Below are positions 15,024 through 22,452 of a DNA stretch of 29,223 bases, one piece after another. A program made the translations under genes and the position numbers. The DNA is from Candidatus Levyibacteriota bacterium. GTDB lineage: Bacteria > Patescibacteriota > Microgenomatia > Levybacterales > UBA12049. Below the pieces are notes generated by a model. It was not told where the DNA came from. It did not search any database and worked only from the letters and a program-made list of their open reading frames with translations. The stretch spans positions 1 through 29,223 of the forward strand of contig JACQKR010000059.1 of NCBI GenBank assembly GCA_016204425.1, read 5' to 3'. The first letter of the stretch is position 1, and each line of letters begins with the position of its first letter.

Positions 15024-17990
15024 ATGGAAAAAACAAATAGCTTGCAACAGCTCAATGAAGAACAACAACTTGCAATTCGCCATGGAGAAGGACCACTCCT
15101 CATCATCGCCGGTGCCGGAACAGGAAAAACGACTGTTATAACGGAGCGCATTAAGCATCTAATTCTAGAGAAAAAGGTCCAGCCTTCCCATATCCTCGCA
15201 CTCACATTTACCGAAAAAGCAGCGGCTGAGATGGAAGAGAGAATCGATATTGCGCTCCCGTACGGGTATACCCAAATGTGGATTGAAACATTCCATGCAT
15301 TTTGTGACCGCTTGCTTCGTCTTGAAGCAATTAATATTGGATTAAATCCCCGATTTGATCTTCTCACCGAAGCTGAGGCGTTATTATTCTTGAGAAAAAA
15401 TTTATTCAGTTTTGAGCTTGACTACTTCCGTCCGCTTGGCAATCCAATGAAATTTTTGCAGGGGATGCTGCAGCATTTCAGCCGGTTGAAAGACGATGAC
15501 ACAACACCTGAACAGTATCTCTCCTTTGCGAAAAAATTGGCAAAAACAGCCGTAGAACCTGATGAGCTTAAAAAAACAACTGAGCTTGCTCATGCATTTG
15601 AGAAGTATGAGACGCTCAAGACAAAAGAAGGGGTGATGGATTTCTCTGATCTTATCAGTAACACGCTCAAACTCTTTCGGGAGAGACCACATATCCTCAA
15701 GCAGTATCAGGAACACTTTCAATACATCCTTGTTGATGAGTTTCAGGACACAAATTACGCGCAAAATGAAATGGCGATTCTTCTCTCCGGATCCGGCTCC
15801 GCCGGACAAAATATCACGGTCGTTGGCGATGACGACCAAAGTATTTACCGGTGGCGGGGCGCGGCACTCGCCAATATGATGCAATTTCGCTCCCATTTTC
15901 CCAAAGCGAAAATTATTGCGCTTACCAAAAACTACCGCTCCACGCAAGTTATTTTGGACAGTGCCTACCAGGCAATCCAGCACAATAACCCTGACCGTCT
16001 TGAAGTGAAAGAGGGAATTGCGAAAAAACTTGCTGCGATGCGGCGGGATGAAAAAGGGGAAGCAGTGGACCTGATCTACACGAACCGCGTTGAGGAGGAA
16101 GCAGAGGCAGTCGCGAAATATATCCGGGATGAGGTATCCGCCAAAGGCGGATCGTCCTCTGGACGAAAAAATTATAATTACAATGATTTTGCTATTTTAG
16201 TCAGAGCAAATGACCACGCACAACCGTTTGTCCGCTCCCTTGAACGAGCTCATGTTCCCTATCAGTTCTTGGGTCCGGGGCATCTTTTTCAACAGGAAGA
16301 AATTAAAGACCTCATCGCCTATCTTCGGGTACTTGCAAATTTCGAGGACGCATCAAGCCTTTATCGGATTCTTACCATGTCGGTATTTGGCATTGAATCA
16401 AGAGATATTGCATCCCTCCTCAATTTTGGTAAACGTAACAATTGCTCGTTATTTGAAGCAATGGAGCAAGTCACTGATGCTGCTGTGACCATGGAAGGAA
16501 AAGAAAAAATTAGCAAGGTTGTCCAAATGATAAAAAAACATTTGGAAAAAATCGCAAAAGAGCCGGCAGGACAAATTCTCTACTATTTTTTTGAAGCGTC
16601 CGGACTCCTTGGATATTACTTAGATCCACGGTCACCCAAAACGGAACGGGAAGCGCAAAATATCGCACGGTTATTTGAAAAGTTGCATTCATTTGCATCA
16701 AACAGGGAAGACGCTTCTGTATTTGCGGTTGTCGATTGGATTGATTTGTCAATGGAACTTGGAGAAAGCCCACTTGCCGCTGAGATTGATTGGACCGCAA
16801 ATAATGCAGTGAATATCCTCACCGTCCATTCAAGTAAAGGATTGGAATTCCCCGTGGTTTTTGTTGTCAATCTCGTTTCCCAGCGTTTCCCTTCTCGTGA
16901 TCGCAAAGAACAAATCCCCGTACCACAGGCAATGATTAAAGAAGAACTGCCAACCGGGGATGAAAATTTACAGGAAGAACGAAGATTATTTTATGTTGCG
17001 ATAACTCGCGCACGGGACAAACTCTTTCTTACTGCCGCAAAATTTTATGGGGAGGCAAAACGCGAGCGAAAACTCTCGCCATTCGTTGTCGAAGCATTGG
17101 GAGAGGAATATGTACAAAAAGTCGTCAAAAAAGTGGCGCTAACACAAACAGTTCAACAGCTTTCTCTTCTTGATATGGTCAACACAAATATCGCAAATGC
17201 ACCAAAAGAAGAAAAATCGCCAATGGTAAAAATTCCTATACGCCAACCAATAACGTACATCTCGTATTCGCAAATCAATGCATTTCAGACCTGTCCACTG
17301 CACTATAAACTGCGATACATACTGAATGTCCCTACCCCTCCTTCGCCTGCGTTGAGTTACGGTTTAAGTGTTCACAATACCCTTCGTGACTTCTTCCAAT
17401 TAGTCCGGGCAAAAGAAAAAATGAAAGCAGAGGGAATTCACGATCTGTTAAAGAAAAACTGGATACGGCTTGGATATACAAGTAAAATCCATGAAGAGCA
17501 AGCATACAAACAGGCCGATACTATGCTTTTCTCAGTCGCCAAAAACAGCCTCCTTGAACCGGCCGAGACGCTCGCCCTGGAACTTCCGTTTCAATTCTTT
17601 ATCAAGCAACTAAAAGTGGGAGGAAGAATTGATAGAATCGATCGAAAGCCGGACGGACGAATAGAAATTATTGATTATAAAACAGGAAGCAATATACCGG
17701 ATGAGAAAAAGGTCCAGGAAGATCTACAGCTGACATTCTATGCCCTTGCAGCGACAGAAATTCATGATGGGATCTTAAACCGAACACCGGACGATATCAT
17801 ACTCACCCTCTACTATCTTGAGGCAAACAAACGGATCTCGACAGTTCGAACTAAAGACGAGCTGGAAGCTGCAAAAGAGAAAATATTGACTATTGTTGAT
17901 GATATAGCCAAAAGTGATTTCCTCTGCTATGGCAGTATCTTCTGCAAAAACTGTGAGTATAAAATGCTCTGCTCAACCTATACGAGCTAA
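15024..17990 (+). CDS. UvrD/PcrA-family helicase with C-terminal PD-(D/E)XK Fe-S nuclease domain
   Basis: 988 residues from the ATG at 15024. Superfamily-1A motifs in order: LNEEQQLAIRH (Q motif), AGAGTGKTT (Walker A, ~29-37), LTFTEKAAAEM (Ia), ILVDEFQDTN (II), VVGDDDQSIYRWRGA (III), LTKNYRST (IV), VHSSKGLEFPVVFV (V), FYVAITRARDKL (VI). The last ~250 residues are a RecB/AddB-type nuclease: ISYSQINAFQTCPLHYKLRYI, VGGRIDRIDR and IEIIDYKTG (catalytic D...D-x-K), and C-terminal cysteines CKNCEYKMLC, which with the Cys in FQTCP can hold a 4Fe-4S cluster. This resembles an AddA/AddB-type end-processing enzyme on one chain. Two palindromic inserts lie in loops, at 15791-15807 and 16136-16165. Confidence 0.9.
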   Translation: MEKTNSLQQLNEEQQLAIRHGEGPLLIIAGAGTGKTTVITERIKHLILEKKVQPSHILALTFTEKAAAEMEERIDIALPYGYTQMWIETFHAFCDRLLRLEAINIGLNPRFDLLTEAEALLFLRKNLFSFELDYFRPLGNPMKFLQGMLQHFSRLKDDDTTPEQYLSFAKKLAKTAVEPDELKKTTELAHAFEKYETLKTKEGVMDFSDLISNTLKLFRERPHILKQYQEHFQYILVDEFQDTNYAQNEMAILLSGSGSAGQNITVVGDDDQSIYRWRGAALANMMQFRSHFPKAKIIALTKNYRSTQVILDSAYQAIQHNNPDRLEVKEGIAKKLAAMRRDEKGEAVDLIYTNRVEEEAEAVAKYIRDEVSAKGGSSSGRKNYNYNDFAILVRANDHAQPFVRSLERAHVPYQFLGPGHLFQQEEIKDLIAYLRVLANFEDASSLYRILTMSVFGIESRDIASLLNFGKRNNCSLFEAMEQVTDAAVTMEGKEKISKVVQMIKKHLEKIAKEPAGQILYYFFEASGLLGYYLDPRSPKTEREAQNIARLFEKLHSFASNREDASVFAVVDWIDLSMELGESPLAAEIDWTANNAVNILTVHSSKGLEFPVVFVVNLVSQRFPSRDRKEQIPVPQAMIKEELPTGDENLQEERRLFYVAITRARDKLFLTAAKFYGEAKRERKLSPFVVEALGEEYVQKVVKKVALTQTVQQLSLLDMVNTNIANAPKEEKSPMVKIPIRQPITYISYSQINAFQTCPLHYKLRYILNVPTPPSPALSYGLSVHNTLRDFFQLVRAKEKMKAEGIHDLLKKNWIRLGYTSKIHEEQAYKQADTMLFSVAKNSLLEPAETLALELPFQFFIKQLKVGGRIDRIDRKPDGRIEIIDYKTGSNIPDEKKVQEDLQLTFYALAATEIHDGILNRTPDDIILTLYYLEANKRISTVRTKDELEAAKEKILTIVDDIAKSDFLCYGSIFCKNCEYKMLCSTYTS
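15791..15807. repeat. GC-rich palindrome, copy 2
   Basis: ATCCGGCTCCGCCGGAC in the helicase gene, encoding the SGSGSAG loop just before the NITVVGDDDQS motif. It matches 16 of 17 bases of the palindrome at 7758-7774. Confidence 0.6.
16136..16165. repeat. Two-hairpin repeat in the helicase gene
   Basis: ATCCGCC-AAA-GGCGGAT (16136-16152) directly followed by CGTCC-TCT-GGACG (16153-16165). It encodes a Ser/Gly-rich loop (SAKGGSSSGRK). The second hairpin and its flank match the oxidoreductase repeat at 13501-13516 except for one loop base. Confidence 0.65.
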
Positions 17991-18148
17991 GTAACCATTT
18001 GTGAAGGCTGATCTTCTGGGGGTGCTCCCAGTAATCTCGTTAACACTTGAGCACTGACATTTTCAAACGCTCTTACTGTCGTTATTTTATCCTCAATAGA
18101 TGAACGGCCATACCAAGCTAGTATAGGACGTGAAAGAGCATCGTGCAA
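17987..18148 (-). other. Short unassigned ORF or gene remnant
   Basis: On the minus strand a frame is open from 18184 down to a TAG at 17987-17989, with no ATG before codon 62; a TTG at 18148 would give 53 residues. The peptide (ALSRPILAWYGRSSIEDK..., TRLLGAPPEDQPSQMVT) has protein-like composition but matches nothing I recognise. It overlaps the helicase stop by 4 nt and its open 5' end reaches into the rnpB promoter. It may be a remnant of a displaced gene or chance. Confidence 0.25.
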
Positions 18149-18177
18149 TGAGAAAATTACAGAAAATGGCCAAACGA

Positions 18178-18206
18178 TTGCATCTTAGCAATCAATGCTA
18201 TATAAT
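18178..18206 (+). promoter_or_regulatory. Sigma70-type promoter of rnpB
   Basis: TTGCAT (18178-18183), 17-bp spacer, TATAAT (18201-18206). The expected start, near 18213, coincides with the 5' end of the P1 helix. Confidence 0.75.
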
Positions 18207-18212
18207 GCTAAT

Positions 18213-18663
18213 ATCCTAGGAAGAAGGATCGCTACTCCGATGTAATCGGAGAGGAAAGTCCAGACAGATATAATGCCGGGGATGGAGTTTACGCTCCGAC
18301 GCGAAAGCGCTAGTGTCCAAGTTCTTTGCCCCGATTAAATCGGGGTTGCTCACATGTGGAATTTGGAACAGGTCTTGAAATAACAAGACTTGAGAGTAAC
18401 AGAAACGAGTGAGGCTGAAACGGACAATCCCACCCGCTGCAATTTCCGAATGGTGCGTGATTTCTCTTAAAATAAATCATATCAGCATTATGAGAGCACC
18501 AAAGTTCGAAAGCACCGCGTCAAACGCGGCTGGATGACAAACATCATCACAGAGATAGATTGCGACTCTGCCCTTCCGAAGTCTTGACGAAGAAGGGTCA
18601 TGAACCCCACTTCGCTAAAGCTACGAGGGGTAAACAGAATCTGGCTTACTCTCTTCCTAGGAT
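18213..18663 (+). ncRNA. rnpB: RNase P RNA
   Basis: Catalytic RNA of RNase P, which trims the 5' leader of tRNAs. The ends form a perfect 12-bp P1 helix: ATCCTAGGAAGA (18213-18224) with TCTTCCTAGGAT (18652-18663). Conserved pieces visible are GAGGAAAGTCC after P2/P3 (near 18251), GAGTAACAGAAAC and GGCTGAAACGG in the middle, AGATAGATTGCGACTC (the CR-IV region) and ACAGAATCTGGCTTAC before the 3' P1 strand. At about 451 nt it is longer than the E. coli RNA (377). Several stems look like captured repeats: CCCCGAT-TAA-ATCGGGG, CCCTTC...GAAGGG and CCCCACTTCG...CGAGGGG. P1 followed by TTTTATT may also act as the terminator. Confidence 0.9.
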
Positions 18664-18672
18664 TTTTATTGA

Positions 18673-18695
18673 GGTTCAGAGGTACAAGGTGCAAG
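18673..18695 (+). repeat. Inverted repeat, left copy, flanking the S23-like gene
   Basis: Contains CAGAGGTACAAG (18677-18688), a perfect 12-bp inverted match to 19072-19083. It starts 10 nt after the rnpB 3' end. Confidence 0.65.
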
Positions 18696-18703
18696 ATACA
18701 AAG

Positions 18704-19069
18704 TTAGAGAGCTTTCTGAATCGACCTCATTAACCCAACCATCATTGATGCAACCTCTTTCCGCTTCCCGTCAATTTTCTCTAAATCTTCTCCATTAAGA
18801 TAATGCAAATCTACAGCAATTTCTAAACAAGCTTCAAGTTCAGTTAATGATCCATCTGCCATATCAAGAAAACGCAAAAATTCCTTTCGAGATTTTCTTC
18901 GATCTCCCTCTACAATATTTAATACCACGGAAATTGCAGCTCTTCTCATTTGAGAGATCAAACCAAACATTTCTGATTTCGGAAAAGATTCTGTCATTTG
19001 ATAAATAAGAATAACTAATGCTCGTGCTTTTTGCCAAACAAGCAGTTTATGATAACCCTTATTATTCAT
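18704..19069 (-). CDS. Four-helix bundle protein (S23 / 23S rRNA intervening-sequence family)
   Basis: 121 residues from MNNKGYHKLLVWQKAR; an extension to 19108 would be encoded by the flanking repeat and is unlikely. Family pattern: LLVWQKARALVILIYQMTESFPKSEMFGLISQMRRAAISVVLNIVEGDRRKSRKEFLRFLDMADGSLTELEACLEIA, then two more helices. These proteins are encoded in intervening sequences of some 23S rRNAs and scattered elsewhere; the Avd protein of diversity-generating retroelements has the same fold. Their function is not settled, though nucleic-acid binding is likely from the basic face. The gene lies 40 bp past the rnpB end on the opposite strand, between 12-bp inverted repeats. Confidence 0.9.
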   Translation of the reverse strand: MNNKGYHKLLVWQKARALVILIYQMTESFPKSEMFGLISQMRRAAISVVLNIVEGDRRKSRKEFLRFLDMADGSLTELEACLEIAVDLHYLNGEDLEKIDGKRKEVASMMVGLMRSIQKAL

Positions 19070-19071
19070 TG

Positions 19072-19103
19072 CTTGTACCTCTGTACCTTGAACCTTTGTA
19101 CCC
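19072..19103 (-). repeat. Inverted repeat, right copy, flanking the S23-like gene
   Basis: Minus strand reads GGGTACAAAGGTTCAAGG then CAGAGGTACAAG (19083-19072), 2 nt before the S23-like ATG. The 12-bp core is the perfect inverse of 18677-18688; the extra GGTAC/GGTTC words are degenerate tandem copies. Confidence 0.65.
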
Positions 19104-19104
19104 A

Positions 19105-19887
19105 TCAACTACTAGCGCTAGAATATTGTCTGAGCGCATATCGCCAAAACCGCAAGCTGGCAAGGAGAAATATCCCGCTAAATACAAATGCTAAAAGAAC
19201 ACCTGTCCATGAAAGGATACCCAGCACTGCCTGCACGGGAAAGGTTATCATCGCAGCCACAGGAAGAATAAACGTCAGTATCCAGCTAATCGGCTCTCTA
19301 TAGACAGCAATGGGCACTCTCCCTAAGGCTGTCATTTCACGATATATCCAAATCGCATTATCAACTTCTGTAATAATAACACCAAGCCCTAAGACAAAAA
19401 TGTGAAAAGCGAGTGCGATAACAAAAGCGTTTATGAGGAGCAAAACATACAATACAACACCGGCAATTGTTATGCCCCCTATCTGATTAAGCACATAGAA
19501 AAGGAATCCAAGGAGGGGGACAAGCGTTATCAGATCGAGGATGTCACTTCCGCCAAAAAGACTGCGAAAAAGAGGCGATAGTGGCTTGGTGAGCATATAG
19601 TCGAAACTCCCCGAAACGATGTAGCTTCGAAATCGATACACTTCCCGAAGAAAAAACTGCGTGACGATATCGATGATATTGAAGGTAACAAAAAACAAAA
19701 TCACCTGCCACAAGGTGTATCCGGCAAGTGATTTTGTTTTGGACACAATCAGTACAAGAAAAATCAGAAAAAAGAGAAACCGGATCACTTTCCCAAGGGT
19801 AAAAAATACGACGCCGAAGCGCGATGCGAACGCAATTTGCGTGATTCTGCTGGTCATCGTAAGCCAAAGCGAAATATATTTTTTCAT
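19105..19887 (-). CDS. ABC-2 type exporter permease subunit (DUF990-like), second
   Basis: About 260 residues from MKKYISLWLTMTSRITQIAFASRFG; an extension to 19962 would run deep into the upstream permease. Six hydrophobic segments are visible (e.g. FFTLGKVIRFLFFLIFLVLIV, GYTLWQVILFFVTFNIIDIVTQFF, LLINAFVIALAFHIFVLGLGVII, ISWILTFILPVAAMITFPVQAVLG, VLLAFVFSGIFLLASLRFW). The segment YRFRSYIVSGSFDYMLTKPLSPLFRSLFG is characteristic of this permease group. Start and upstream stop form an ATGA overlap, so it is coupled to the first permease; the two probably form a heterodimer. Cargo unknown. Confidence 0.85.
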   Translation of the reverse strand: MKKYISLWLTMTSRITQIAFASRFGVVFFTLGKVIRFLFFLIFLVLIVSKTKSLAGYTLWQVILFFVTFNIIDIVTQFFLREVYRFRSYIVSGSFDYMLTKPLSPLFRSLFGGSDILDLITLVPLLGFLFYVLNQIGGITIAGVVLYVLLLINAFVIALAFHIFVLGLGVIITEVDNAIWIYREMTALGRVPIAVYREPISWILTFILPVAAMITFPVQAVLGILSWTGVLLAFVFSGIFLLASLRFWRYALRQYSSASS

Positions 19888-20678
19888 CTTCCTTGCGCCG
19901 TATAGACTCTCAGTCCTTTCAACCAGACAAAACGGGTAATACCATACATGAGAAACACCCATACAACCGCAATACTAATCCCTTTATAGACAGCAAGTGG
20001 CGCCAACTGCCCTAGATAAACCTTCATGGGAAAGTAAAGAAGATAGGGAAACGGCAGCAACTCAATGAAACGAAATACCTGCTTTGGCAAAATATCAAGA
20101 GGGAAAAGATTCCCTGCGAAAAATGTGAGTAGTTGATAAAAAATAAACCGTGGCCCCCATGTTTCATTGCTCCAAAAACCAATAAGACCCAAGAGCACGC
20201 CAAAAAAGAAGAATAAGACGACGCCAACAGCAATCGCAAGTAGTGTCAAAAATAGTATGAAAAGATTTGTTTGCAAAAAAAGCGGCGGGCGGAGGAAAAA
20301 GAAAAGCACTGCTATCTCAACTACCGCAAAAGAGATATTCATAGCCTTGTCTCCGAGATCTCGAGCGAAGTGATAACGAAAAAATCCCATAGGACGAAGT
20401 AAAAAATTTGAGAGATTCCCTTCATTGATGTCTGATGCAATATCCTGCGAACGAGTCGCCAAGACAACCGATGAAAGAAGGGAAGTGCCGAGGACATAGG
20501 TTATGATTTGCGCCCGGTTATAGCCAAAAAGCGTTGTATTCTCCGGTAAGACAACGATCCAAAGGAAGTAAAGCGTCAATACCCACAAAATATTTCGCAG
20601 TCTATAGATAACAAAACTCGCCCGATATGCAACTGCTTGATCCCACGTATTTTTTGCAATTTGCCAGTAAAGTTTCAT
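19884..20678 (-). CDS. ABC-2 type exporter permease subunit (DUF990-like), first
   Basis: 264 residues with about six hydrophobic segments (LRNILWVLTLYFLWIVVL, AQIITYVLGTSLLSSVVLAT, MNISFAVVEIAVLFFFLRP, LFILFLTLLAIAVGVVLFFFFGVLLGLIGFW, FIFYQLLTFFAGNLFPLDILP, GISIAVVWVFLMYGITRFVWLKG). The cytoplasmic loop SQDIASDINEGNLSNFLLRPMGFFRYHFARDLGDK matches the corresponding loop of the partner permease in position and pattern. It overlaps the ATPase gene by ATGA at 20675-20678. Together with the ATPase and second permease it makes a complete three-gene exporter; no cargo or regulator gene is adjacent. Confidence 0.86.
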   Translation of the reverse strand: MKLYWQIAKNTWDQAVAYRASFVIYRLRNILWVLTLYFLWIVVLPENTTLFGYNRAQIITYVLGTSLLSSVVLATRSQDIASDINEGNLSNFLLRPMGFFRYHFARDLGDKAMNISFAVVEIAVLFFFLRPPLFLQTNLFILFLTLLAIAVGVVLFFFFGVLLGLIGFWSNETWGPRFIFYQLLTFFAGNLFPLDILPKQVFRFIELLPFPYLLYFPMKVYLGQLAPLAVYKGISIAVVWVFLMYGITRFVWLKGLRVYTAQGR

Positions 20679-21658
20679 CGTTTATCAGGCTGTGAAAAAA
20701 CCTCCCGAATAACATCTTCAATCGCCGGGTCTTCAATCGTTATATCTTCAACAGGGAAGTGTTTGAGGATTTTGGCAGCTGTCTCGTTTGATTTGTTTTG
20801 CTTTACACGAACAATCCATTCGGGGAAACTAAATTTTCTCAATTCGCCAATTCCTTCAAGCGTTTTCGGATCGACATATTCCTTAAGGACAACACTGATA
20901 AGCTTATATGGTGCATGTTTTTTGACGAGATCTGAAAGCAAGCCGTCATAGAGGATTTTCCCGAAATTGATAATAATCACCCGCTTACAGAGTTCTTCCA
21001 CATCTCCCATATAATGACTGGTCAGAATTATTGTCGCCTTGTACTTCCTGTTGTACTCTTTCAGAAACTCTCGAATATTTTTTTGCATCACGACATCAAG
21101 CCCGATAGTCGGTTCATCCAAAAACATGACTTTTGGGTTATGAATAAGAGACGCAATAAGCTCCATTTTCATCCGCTGACCAAGAGACAACTTTCTCACA
21201 GGTACCTGTAAAAACTCATTTGCATCAAGCAGACTCGCCAAATCATGGACAATCGTATCGAATCTTTTTTGCTCAATATCATAAATTTCTTTATTCAGAA
21301 GAAATGTCTCAATCGCCGGCAAGTCCCACCATAATTGATTTTTTTGCCCCATGATCAGTGCTATTTGCTTAAGAAACGCTGCTTTCCGATCAAACGGAGT
21401 AAATCCGAGAACAGATACTTTTCCGCTCGTTGGATAGAGAAGGCCTGAAAGACATTTCAACGTCGTTGTTTTCCCAGCCCCATTCGGTCCGATAAACCCG
21501 ACAAGCTCTCCCTCATCGATATTGAAAGATATTGCATCAACAGCTCTTACAACTTCGTATTTTCGGGTAACAAGAGATTGTACTGTTCCTAAAAATCCCG
21601 GAGGTTTTTTGTAGACACTGTAGTGTTTGGATAAATTTGTAACAGAGATAATCGGCAT
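20675..21658 (-). CDS. ABC transporter ATP-binding protein (ABC-2 exporter)
   Basis: 327 residues. Walker A GFIGPNGAGKTTTLKCLSG, Q-loop IALIMGQKNQLWWDLPA, signature KLSLGQRMKMELIASLIHNP, Walker B VMFLDEPTIGLD and H-loop LTSHYMGDVEELC are all intact. The C-terminal ~90 residues are an accessory domain common in exporters of this group. It is the first gene of a three-gene operon coupled by ATGA overlaps with the two permeases. A TGn-extended TATAAT (21676-21671) lies 12 nt before the ATG, so the leader is very short. The signature has SLGQ rather than SGGQ, which occurs normally in this subfamily. Confidence 0.92.
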   Translation of the reverse strand: MPIISVTNLSKHYSVYKKPPGFLGTVQSLVTRKYEVVRAVDAISFNIDEGELVGFIGPNGAGKTTTLKCLSGLLYPTSGKVSVLGFTPFDRKAAFLKQIALIMGQKNQLWWDLPAIETFLLNKEIYDIEQKRFDTIVHDLASLLDANEFLQVPVRKLSLGQRMKMELIASLIHNPKVMFLDEPTIGLDVVMQKNIREFLKEYNRKYKATIILTSHYMGDVEELCKRVIIINFGKILYDGLLSDLVKKHAPYKLISVVLKEYVDPKTLEGIGELRKFSFPEWIVRVKQNKSNETAAKILKHFPVEDITIEDPAIEDVIREVFSQPDKR

Positions 21659-21670
21659 GCTTGTTGCCTC

Positions 21671-21717
21671 ATTATAGCAAAGAAGCCTCCCATGCTACTC
21701 CATGGGAAACTTCTTTG
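21671..21717 (-). promoter_or_regulatory. ABC operon promoter with upstream interrupted hairpin
   Basis: Extended -10 TGCTATAAT (hexamer 21676-21671). Directly upstream on the minus strand lies a hairpin: CAAAGAAG-TTT-CCCATG-loop-CATGGG-AGG-CTTCTTTG (21717-21678). It may terminate HU transcription, although no T-run follows, or serve as an operator next to the promoter. Confidence 0.5.
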
Positions 21718-21731
21718 AGCCTTGTCATTCT

Positions 21732-22004
21732 CTATCGAACTGCTTTCTTAAATGTCTTTCCCGGTGTAAATCCTGGTGTCTTTCGTGCTGCGAGTGTTAT
21801 CTTATCCCCAGTTTTTGGATTTCTTCCGACGCGCTCCGCTCGTTTTCTGATACTAAACGTTCCAAATCCCGTGATGACAACTTTTTCTCCTCTTTTCAGT
21901 GAATCTCTAATCGTATTTAAAAATGTTTGGACAGAATCACGAGCAGCTTTATTGGTAAGATTTGCTTTTTTTGCAACAATTTCAATAAGATCTTTCTTTG
22001 TCAA
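21732..22004 (-). CDS. HU family DNA-binding protein
   Basis: 90 residues, the usual HU length. MTKKDLIEIVAKKANLTNKAARDSVQTFLNTI forms the helical dimer part, VVITGFGTFSIRKRAERVGRNPKTG leads to the beta arm with the intercalating NP proline, and ITLAARKTPGFTPGKTFKKAV is the typical end. The start codon is TTG (22004-22002); it is favoured because GGGGGTGA (22018-22011), close to the full anti-Shine-Dalgarno complement, lies 6 nt upstream. HU bends and compacts DNA. It precedes the ABC exporter operon on the same strand but is separated from it by a hairpin. Confidence 0.93.
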   Translation of the reverse strand: MTKKDLIEIVAKKANLTNKAARDSVQTFLNTIRDSLKRGEKVVITGFGTFSIRKRAERVGRNPKTGDKITLAARKTPGFTPGKTFKKAVR

Positions 22005-22452
22005 AATAAATCACCCCCTTTCGCTTCGCTTCAGGGGATCTCCGTCCCGCTTAGCGGGACTTCGACCTCCCTTCCCTGATTTTTATGTAAACTGTTAATA
22101 ATAAAGTCCCGCATGCCTTCCTGCCTGTGGGACCTTTTCTAAGAAACTCGTAATAACCGATGATCGTCGTGAGCTCAAAAAGTATGAATATCTCATACGG
22201 ACAGTCTAAGTTTTATTAAATATGTGATTAGATTAACAGTACAATGAAAAAATGCACTTGTCAAGAGAGCAATATTACACTTACGTTGCTGCAGCAACAA
22301 AATCACGAATACAAGTTGTAAGAACGTTATTCTAATAAGCTTTTATGTTCGTTTGACACCGTTTTTGCAAGCGTGTTAGCATAGGTATACCAATTGACTT
22401 TGCGTCAATAAATAGTTAAGAAATTGCAAAATTTCAATAGATTGGAGAAAGT
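22005..22452. other. 448-bp intergenic region with repeats and divergent control signals
   Basis: No convincing gene. It holds two related hairpins, GTCCCGC-TTA-GCGGGAC (22044-22060) and an imperfect GTCCC...GGGAC stem (22106-22133) flanked by T-runs on both strands. It also has a 14-bp palindrome GTTGCTGCAGCAAC (22285-22298), a candidate promoter TTGACA-N18-TAGCAT (22353-22382) toward the next plus-strand gene, and an inverted repeat ATTGAC-TTTGC-GTCAAT (22393-22409) just downstream of it, which could be an operator. Confidence 0.45.

Noticed and set aside
19888..19962. N-terminal extension of the second permease
   Set aside because: It overlaps the first permease by 75 nt, whereas the ATG at 19887 gives a standard ATGA overlap.
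22252..22335. 27-codon frame after TACAAT-N6-ATG, resembling a leaderless mini-gene
   Set aside because: Too short to judge, no recognisable motif, and it covers a 14-bp palindrome that better explains the conserved look.
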